Positions 1 to 4,415 of a DNA stretch of 5,587 nt are shown piece after piece (position 1 is the stretch's first letter; every line of letters begins with the position of its first letter). The position numbers were made by a program, and so were the translations under genes. Where the stretch lies: assembly GCA_003489085.1 (NCBI GenBank), contig DNJM01000156.1, positions 4,858-10,444 on the forward strand, written 5' to 3'. Origin of the DNA: Lachnospiraceae bacterium. Lineage in GTDB: Bacteria; Bacillota; Clostridia; Lachnospirales; Lachnospiraceae. The notes under the pieces are model-generated. The model did no database searches, had not been told where the DNA came from, and saw nothing but the letters and a program-made list of their open reading frames with translations.

Positions 1-1214
1 CGCAGTTTAATATTAGTCTGTTTAATAATAATTTTAAGATCTCCATTGGTATCTTGTTCCTTCCGGTGTTTTTGTTTTTGTTGGATGATGTGCCGTTGAT
101 TCCGATTACGGTTTGTTCTGGTATCGGGATTTTTTTATCGCGGTTTTTGTTTTCGCTGCATTTGCATGATTCTGTTCAGGAGATTATTTTAGCCTGTTAT
201 CCGGAAGCGTTTTTTTATATTGTCTATGGTCTGCTTTTATATCTTTATGTTCGGAAAACGAATCCCTTTCCGGATAAGAAGCTGAATCCGATTCCGTTTT
301 TCTTTATGGACTATGCGGCTAATCTGGTGGAATTGATGCTGCGGAATGATGTGCCGACGTTTTCTTTTTCTACGCAGCTTGGAATTCTGGGGGTTGCGCT
401 TGTGCGTTCCATATTGATTCTGGCTATTATTACTCTGTTCCGCCACTATCACCTGGTTCTGCTGCGGCAGGAGCATGCGAACCGCTATCAGCAGTTAATG
501 CTTTTGATTTCGAAGCTGAGTGGTGAAGTGGTCTGGATGAAAAAGAATACGACATTGATTGAGAAAACGATGAATGCTTCCTATCGTCTGTTCAGTACGT
601 TAAAAGAGCATGATGACATCGATCCTGAGTTAGCCAGAACAGCTCTTAACGTAGCGAAGGATATCCATGAAATCAAGAAGGAATACAATCTGATCCTGCG
701 CGGTATCTCCGATGCTCTGGATCTGAATCTGCAGGGGGATGGTATGTATCTGGAGGAAATGCTGCGCATTCTGGAAACAGCCACCCGAAACAAGGCGCAG
801 GAGGCAGAACGGCATTTGATCCTGACAGCAGAACTGCCGGCGCATATTTATACGCAAAAGCATTATTTTCTGATGTCCATTCTCCGCAATCTCTTTACCA
901 ATGCAGTCGAGGCCAGTGACCAGGAAACAGTTTGCCTGAAGCTTGCAATTACTTTGGAAAATCAGCAATATCAGATCGCAGTCACGGACAATGGACCAGG
1001 AATTGACCCAGAGGATCTGGATCAGATCTTCCAGCCCGGTTTTTCAACTAAAATCAACTATACAACCGGAGAAGTCAGCCGGGGACTCGGTCTGAACCTG
1101 GTTCAGGATCTGATTACCAACCAGTTTCATGGCAGTATCCGCGTCGATTCTCATCCGGGATGCACCACATTTACTATGACAATCCCACAGAATGAACTGG
1201 AGGAAAACATATGA
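1..1214 (+). CDS. GHKL sensor histidine kinase, GlnK/YcbA-like (5' end outside window)
   Basis: This is a membrane histidine kinase that should autophosphorylate and pass phosphate to the regulator encoded next. The frame is open to the left edge (17 sense codons before a TTG at 54), so the true start lies upstream and the TTG is not a credible start. Counting from codon 54 as residue 1, residues 1-130 hold about five hydrophobic segments with very short loops, so sensing is probably within or near the membrane. The likely phospho-acceptor is H205 in DIHEIKKEY, an arrangement like Bacillus GlnK rather than a classic H-box. The ATPase domain shows an N-box (NLFTNAVEAS, 279-288), G1 (DNGPGI, 312-317), an F-region (IFQPGFSTK) and G2 (RGLGL, 343-347), all intact. 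The stop overlaps the regulator start as ATGA, giving translational coupling. The family call is strong; the ligand is unknown, and glutamine is only a guess by homology. Confidence 0.9.
   Translation, partial: QFNISLFNNNFKISIGILFLPVFLFLLDDVPLIPITVCSGIGIFLSRFLFSLHLHDSVQEIILACYPEAFFYIVYGLLLYLYVRKTNPFPDKKLNPIPFFFMDYAANLVELMLRNDVPTFSFSTQLGILGVALVRSILILAIITLFRHYHLVLLRQEHANRYQQLMLLISKLSGEVVWMKKNTTLIEKTMNASYRLFSTLKEHDDIDPELARTALNVAKDIHEIKKEYNLILRGISDALDLNLQGDGMYLEEMLRILETATRNKAQEAERHLILTAELPAHIYTQKHYFLMSILRNLFTNAVEASDQETVCLKLAITLENQQYQIAVTDNGPGIDPEDLDQIFQPGFSTKINYTTGEVSRGLGLNLVQDLITNQFHGSIRVDSHPGCTTFTMTIPQNELEENI
1199..1203 (+). promoter_or_regulatory. Ribosome binding site inside the kinase gene
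   Basis: GGAGG lies 7 nt before the ATG at 1211, within the last codons of the kinase gene. With the 4-nt ATGA overlap it fixes the regulator start and implies coupled translation of kinase and regulator from one mRNA. Confidence 0.8.
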
Positions 1215-2044
1215 AATTCTATTTAATTGATGACGACAGAAATATACGGAATATCTTGAAAATCATTATCCGCGACCGAAAGCTGGGTGAGATCTGCGGC
1301 TCCTCAGGAAATGCTGCGGAAGCACTGGAGGATATCGAATTTCTGAAACCGGATATCATTATTGTAGATCTTCTGATGCCGGAAATGGATGGCATTACCT
1401 TTGTATCACAGGCAAAGCAGCTCTGTGAGGATTCTGCTTTTGTCATGCTGTCCCAGGTATCTTCTAAAGATATGATCTCCGGCGCCTACGAAAGCGGTAT
1501 CGAATTCTATATTCAGAAACCGATCAATAGTGTGGAAGTCGAAAGTGTACTTCGTACTGTAGCACAGAATCTGTCCATGCGCAGAACTTTTCAGAAGGTG
1601 CAGTCCCTTTTTGTTGAGGAAACCCGTTCTGCTGCTCCGCCGCCGGAAAAAAAGTATATTACCAAGCTGAAAAATGTACTGCAGAAGCTGGGAATCATAG
1701 GTGAAATCGGAAGTAAGGATATTATCGCGCTGATCGATTATCTGGTAGAGCATGGGGAAACCGTAGGGGATTCTACCTTAAATGAGCTCTGCGGACAGTT
1801 CAGCGACAATCCAAAGTCCATGGAACAGCGAATCCGAAGGGCTGCCAATGCAGGGATGGTCAATCTGGCCCACTTAGGACTGGAAGACTACTCCAATGAC
1901 ATTTTTTCAGAATACTCTACTACTTTATATAACTTCGAACAGGTGCGAAAAGAAATGGATTTTATCCGTGGGAAATCCGACAAACATGGAAATGTTAAGA
2001 TTAAAAACTTTCTGAATGCACTGATGCTGTATAGTCAGAACTGA
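1211..2044 (+). CDS. Response regulator, receiver plus YcbB/GlnL-type output domain
   Basis: This is the cytoplasmic partner of the preceding kinase and probably a transcription regulator. The receiver domain (about 1-120) has the acidic pocket D7-D9, the phosphorylation site D53 in IIIVDLLMPEMDG, the switch S81 and the conserved K103 in QKP, so it looks fully functional. A proline-rich linker (about 138-147, AAPPPEKK) leads to a C-terminal domain (about 148-277) containing LQKLGIIGEIGSKDI and a helix-rich stretch to about residue 222. That domain matches my memory of the YcbB domain of Bacillus subtilis GlnL, a DNA-binding domain distinct from the OmpR, NarL and LytTR types. In Bacillus, GlnK/GlnL activates glutaminase and glutamine-transport genes; no such genes are visible here. 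The adjacent downstream gap carries candidate target sites. The pairing is certain from the 4-nt overlap; the regulated genes are inferred. Confidence 0.92.
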   Translation: MKFYLIDDDRNIRNILKIIIRDRKLGEICGSSGNAAEALEDIEFLKPDIIIVDLLMPEMDGITFVSQAKQLCEDSAFVMLSQVSSKDMISGAYESGIEFYIQKPINSVEVESVLRTVAQNLSMRRTFQKVQSLFVEETRSAAPPPEKKYITKLKNVLQKLGIIGEIGSKDIIALIDYLVEHGETVGDSTLNELCGQFSDNPKSMEQRIRRAANAGMVNLAHLGLEDYSNDIFSEYSTTLYNFEQVRKEMDFIRGKSDKHGNVKIKNFLNALMLYSQN

Positions 2045-2046
2045 TC

Positions 2047-2067
2047 TTTTGTGCAGTTTTCACAAAA
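2047..2067. promoter_or_regulatory. Dyad and direct repeat resembling a GlnL box
   Basis: Three bases after the regulator stop there is a perfect 7-bp inverted repeat, TTTTGTG-N7-CACAAAA. The left part also reads as a direct repeat, TTTTGT (2047-2052), 4 nt, TTTTCA (2057-2062). This is close to TTTTGT-N4-TTTTGT, which I recall as the Bacillus GlnL site. As an RNA hairpin it would be AT-rich and has no T-run directly after it, so it is a poor terminator and more plausibly a protein site. The function is inferred. Confidence 0.4.
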
Positions 2068-2094
2068 TTCATTGCATTTTATACTTTTTTCTCC

Positions 2095-2127
2095 TTTTCT
2101 TGAAACCACTTGTAATTTTTTGAAACC
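2095..2127. repeat. Two-copy direct repeat with 20-nt period
   Basis: Copies lie at 2095-2107 (TTTTCTTGAAACC) and 2115-2127 (ATTTTTTGAAACC). They match at 11 of 13 bases, with TTGAAACC identical in both. The 20-nt period puts both copies on one face of the helix, as expected for a dimeric or cooperatively binding regulator. They overlap the proposed -35 region of the downstream gene. Confidence 0.45.
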
Positions 2128-2140
2128 CGGCAGATATAGT
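2110..2140 (+). promoter_or_regulatory. Weak candidate promoter for the EIIC-like gene
   Basis: A -10-like TATAGT (2135-2140, five of six consensus bases) is preceded by TTGTAA (2110-2115, four of six) with a 19-nt spacer, longer than the optimal 17. This geometry suggests a promoter that needs an activator, which fits the repeats lying over and upstream of it. No start-site data exist, so the call is tentative. Confidence 0.3.
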
Positions 2141-2180
2141 AAACCCATCAAGAAAACAGTGAAATGCATTTAAGAAAATA

Positions 2181-2185
2181 AGGAG
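2181..2185 (+). promoter_or_regulatory. Ribosome binding site choosing the EIIC-like start
   Basis: AGGAG lies 9 nt before the ATG at 2195 and 12 nt before the next in-frame ATG at 2198. An earlier ATG at 2188 is only 2 nt away and out of frame. The start is therefore 2195 or, one codon later, 2198. Confidence 0.7.
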
Positions 2186-2194
2186 ACATGAGTT

Positions 2195-3250
2195 ATGATG
2201 ACGATTCTTTCAGGTGTAGGATTATTGTTACTGACGCTGGCTGGCTTCTCTCTATTCAGCATGAAAATGCCTAAGGGCTCTCTCGCTATGAGCGGCATGG
2301 CAAATGCTGCTATTGCAACATTTCTGATAGAAGCAGTGCACAAATACATTACCGGTGATCTTTTCAATCTGGAATTCTTCCAGACACTGGGAGGAACCTC
2401 CGGAAGCCTCGGCGGTGTTGCAGCAGCCATCGCAGTTCCGCTTAGCATGGGTGCGAATCCGGTACTGGCAATTACCGCCGGTGTTGCCTGCGGCGGATAC
2501 GGTATTCTGCCTGGATTTATCGCTGGATATATTGTAGGTCTGGTTTCCCCGATTCTGGAAAAGAAGCTTCCGGAAGGATTAAATATTATCGTTGGTGCTC
2601 TGGCGATTGCACCGCTGGCACGCTTTACAGCAATCGCAGTGGATCCGGCAGTCAATGCCACACTGGTAAAAATCGGTGGAACCATTACCGCAGCAGCAGA
2701 ACAGTCCCCGATCGTTATGGGCTTCTTACTGGGCGGCATTATGAAAATGATCTGTACCTCCCCGCTTAGTTCCATGGCTCTGACCGCTATGCTCGGCTTA
2801 AAGGGACTTGCAATGGGAATTGCAGCCATTGCATGTGTCGGCGGATCTTTCACAAATGGCCTGATCTTCTCCCGCCTGAAACTGGGTGATAAGGGAAATG
2901 TCATTGCAGTTATGCTGGAACCTCTGACACAGGCTCCGATTATTACAGCCAACCCGATTCCGATCTACTGCTCCAATTTCCTGGGCGGCGGACTGGCAGG
3001 CATCTCCGCAGCCGTCTTCCATATTGTAAACGATGCACCTGGTACGGCATCCCCGATTCCTGGTCTTCTGGCACCGTTCGCTTTCAATAGCCCGGTAAAT
3101 GTAGTTTGTGCCCTGGCATTCGCTATCCTTGGCGGTATCGCAGCCGGACTGCTCGGAAGCATCGTATTCAAAAAGCGGGTGGCAAAGCCAGCTGCAGAAC
3201 CAGTCGAAGAAGAAGCTACGGAAATTACAGGCAGTCTCGTACTGGAATAA
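2195..3250 (+). CDS. PfoR / PTS_EIIC_2-family membrane protein
   Basis: This is a 351-residue, very hydrophobic polytopic membrane protein rich in Gly and Ala, with roughly nine to ten likely membrane segments. I recognise it as the family called PTS EIIC type 2 (Pfam PTS_EIIC_2), which includes Clostridium perfringens PfoR. Characteristic stretches are MPKGSLAMSGMANAA (25-39), VHKYITGDLF (48-57), QTLGGTSGSLGG (63-74), GVACGGYGILPGF (96-108), LPEGLN (125-130) and NPIPIYCSNFLGGG (253-266). The tail (326-351, KKRVAKPAAEPVEEEATE) is charged and probably cytoplasmic. The length is normal for the family and the frame is intact. No EIIA, EIIB, HPr or catabolic gene is present in the window, so sugar phosphorylation cannot be assumed. 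It follows the two-component pair at 150 nt, making it the pair's most obvious regulatory target. The substrate is unknown. Confidence 0.85.
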   Translation: MMTILSGVGLLLLTLAGFSLFSMKMPKGSLAMSGMANAAIATFLIEAVHKYITGDLFNLEFFQTLGGTSGSLGGVAAAIAVPLSMGANPVLAITAGVACGGYGILPGFIAGYIVGLVSPILEKKLPEGLNIIVGALAIAPLARFTAIAVDPAVNATLVKIGGTITAAAEQSPIVMGFLLGGIMKMICTSPLSSMALTAMLGLKGLAMGIAAIACVGGSFTNGLIFSRLKLGDKGNVIAVMLEPLTQAPIITANPIPIYCSNFLGGGLAGISAAVFHIVNDAPGTASPIPGLLAPFAFNSPVNVVCALAFAILGGIAAGLLGSIVFKKRVAKPAAEPVEEEATEITGSLVLE

Positions 3251-3288
3251 TTTGACAACCTTCATTTTTTCTTCTTAGTAATACACAA

Positions 3289-3308
3289 GGGACTGTAAAA
3301 TAGGTCCC
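3289..3308. other. Short GC-rich hairpin in the convergent gap
   Basis: GGGAC (3289-3293) pairs with GTCCC (3304-3308), and T3294/G3303 adds a possible wobble pair, leaving an AT-rich 8-nt loop. No T-run follows on either strand, so it is not a standard terminator alone. It may stabilise 3' ends next to the terminator, or be a remnant of a mobile-element end. Confidence 0.4.
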
Positions 3309-3310
3309 AT

Positions 3311-3346
3311 AAAATCGCTGAAGTCTCACGGCCTCAGCGATTTTTC
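3311..3346. terminator. Bidirectional rho-independent terminator
   Basis: AAAATCGCTGA (3311-3321) pairs perfectly over 11 bp with TCAGCGATTTT (3334-3344) across a 12-nt loop. On the plus strand the stem runs into TTTTTCTTT, ending the EIIC-like gene. On the minus strand the arm ends in TTTT, ending the lysR-type gene. Its place between two convergent stop codons (3250 and 3362) supports use in both directions. Confidence 0.9.
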
Positions 3347-3361
3347 TTTAGAGGAGAGTTT

Positions 3362-4279
3362 TTATATCCCCATTTGTTTTTCCTGTGCGATTTTTATGAA
3401 GTCTCTGGCATAGGAGGGCAGGTATGCGCCTCTCCGATACGCAATGGTAAGTGTACTGAACACCCCTCCGTCACCAACAGAAAAACAGGTCGGCAAAGGA
3501 TCAAACTTCATACTTTTTACATAATTTTCCGGAATCAGGCAGGCTCCCAATCCCTGGTAAGCCAGGATGGCACAGGCCTGTGAATTTCTGGTATGAAAAG
3601 GAACCGGCGGCTGTATTCCATATGCTTCAAATAATTCCAACGCAATCCTTCCCGTTGTCTGATCCGGAAAATGAAGGATAAATGGCTCCTTTTCCAAAAG
3701 CTTCAGATCAATCCACGGATATCTGCATCCCTCTCGCTCTATCCCCTGCTTCGCCAGCGGATGATGCGGAGAAAGCATCAACAGAACTTCCTCATTCGCA
3801 AGCACCTCATAAACCAGATTCGGATGAGGATGTGCCTCATTAAACACGGCAAAATCCAACTGATCATCCAAAAGCAGCCGTTCCTGAATCGCATATGTTT
3901 CTTCCAGAAAATTCACTTTTACATCCGGATATTTTTCATGAAATACAGGCAGGACATCGGGCACGATACACGAACTTCTCATCAGCGGCAATGCGATATT
4001 CAGCTCTCCTTTCTTGCACGCCTGAATATCCAGCAGCTCCTTCTCCCAATCCTGGTTTACTTCCAGCATTTTTCTGGCATATTCCATATAACGCTTTCCC
4101 AGATACGTAGGTGTATAACAATTTCCGCTTCTGCTGAATAATTTCCCATCCAGATCCCGTTCCAGTTTCTGAAGGCATTTGCTCAGTGTGGGCTGAGAAA
4201 CATACAATTCCTGTGCGGCTCTTGTCAGGTTTCGATGCTTTGCAATACACATGATATAATTCAATTCTTGTATATTCAT
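3362..4279 (-). CDS. LysR-family transcriptional regulator
   Basis: This is a 305-residue cytoplasmic DNA-binding regulator of normal LysR length. An N-terminal winged helix-turn-helix spans about 1-60, with the recognition region LTRAAQELYVSQPTLSKCLQ at 18-37. A substrate-binding domain of the periplasmic-binding-protein type begins near residue 90 (GELNIALPLMRSS) and runs to about 295. The start is the ATG at 4277-4279 (MNIQELNY), because an AGGAG lies 6 nt upstream; the TTG at 4303, eight codons earlier, has no advantage. The gene is divergent from the permease gene, with 136 nt between starts, the usual LysR arrangement in which the regulator controls its neighbour and itself. It therefore probably senses a ligand linked to the permease, perhaps a nucleobase or a related heterocycle. 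The ligand is inferred only from the neighbour. Confidence 0.93.
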   Translation of the reverse strand: MNIQELNYIMCIAKHRNLTRAAQELYVSQPTLSKCLQKLERDLDGKLFSRSGNCYTPTYLGKRYMEYARKMLEVNQDWEKELLDIQACKKGELNIALPLMRSSCIVPDVLPVFHEKYPDVKVNFLEETYAIQERLLLDDQLDFAVFNEAHPHPNLVYEVLANEEVLLMLSPHHPLAKQGIEREGCRYPWIDLKLLEKEPFILHFPDQTTGRIALELFEAYGIQPPVPFHTRNSQACAILAYQGLGACLIPENYVKSMKFDPLPTCFSVGDGGVFSTLTIAYRRGAYLPSYARDFIKIAQEKQMGI

Positions 4280-4285
4280 CTTTTT

Positions 4286-4290
4286 CTCCT
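4286..4290 (-). promoter_or_regulatory. Ribosome binding site fixing the LysR start
   Basis: The minus strand reads AGGAG, then 6 nt (AAAAAG), then ATG at 4279. This spacing is ideal and decides the start in favour of MNIQELNY over the upstream TTG. Confidence 0.85.
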
Positions 4291-4302
4291 TCCCGATTCT
4301 CA

Positions 4303-4332
4303 ACTATAAACAAATGGCATACTTTCTATGAA
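4303..4332 (-). promoter_or_regulatory. Candidate promoter of the lysR-type gene
   Basis: On the minus strand TTCATA (4327-4332, four of six -35 bases) and TATAGT (4303-4308, five of six -10 bases) are separated by 18 nt. The predicted transcript has a very short leader before the start at 4279. The -35 falls inside the candidate operator, which would allow autorepression. Confidence 0.45.
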
Positions 4333-4341
4333 TAATTGAAA
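4323..4341. promoter_or_regulatory. Candidate LysR-type operator (imperfect palindrome)
   Basis: TTTC-N11-GAAA forms a 19-bp palindrome in which seven of nine base pairs are symmetric around A4332. A second small dyad, CATA-N5-TATG (4318-4330), overlaps it. Size and place fit a LysR recognition site: it covers the regulator's own -35 and ends just before the permease -35. This is based on pattern alone. Confidence 0.4.
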
Positions 4342-4342
4342 T

Positions 4343-4371
4343 TAGACTTTTTTCTCTCCTCATCATACAAT
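4343..4371 (+). promoter_or_regulatory. Candidate promoter of the permease gene
   Basis: TACAAT (4366-4371, five of six -10 bases) is preceded by a weak TAGACT (4343-4348, four of six) with a 17-nt spacer. A weak -35 next to the palindrome suits activation by the divergent LysR regulator. The leader would be only about 40 nt, which leaves no room for a purine riboswitch. Confidence 0.45.
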
Positions 4372-4404
4372 GAATGACAGAAAGAAGCAACTTTGCAAAT
4401 GAAA

Positions 4405-4409
4405 AGGAG
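4405..4409 (+). promoter_or_regulatory. Ribosome binding site of the permease gene
   Basis: AGGAG lies 6 nt before the ATG at 4416, which sets the permease start. The run preceding it is A-rich (AAAAGGAGAG), giving a strong site. Confidence 0.8.
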
Positions 4410-4415
4410 AGCAAA

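Noticed and set aside
54..56. TTG as the start of the histidine kinase
   Set aside because: The frame is open with 17 hydrophobic-type codons back to the window edge and there is no ribosome site before 54, so the gene simply begins outside the window.
2047..2067. Rex or CRP/FNR-type operator
   Set aside because: TTGTG-N7-CACAA has a one-base shorter spacer than Rex sites (TTGTG-N8-CACAA) and lacks the TGTGA-N6-TCACA spacing of CRP sites; resemblance to the GlnL box is at least as good and fits the neighbour.
2188..2190. ATG as the start of a gene before the EIIC-like protein
   Set aside because: It lies only 2 nt from AGGAG and is out of frame with the conserved protein.
2170..2952. Long 260-residue open frame on the minus strand
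   Set aside because: It is a shadow of the well-supported EIIC-like gene. Its protein is low-complexity (Ala, Pro, Ile) and resembles no family I know.
4280..4303. Eight-codon N-terminal extension of the LysR protein from a TTG
   Set aside because: A perfectly placed AGGAG before the ATG at 4279, and the standard LysR start of the helix-turn-helix domain, favour the shorter form.
4342..4415. Purine riboswitch before the permease
   Set aside because: About 70 nt with a candidate promoter inside leaves no room, and no three-stem purine aptamer pattern is visible.
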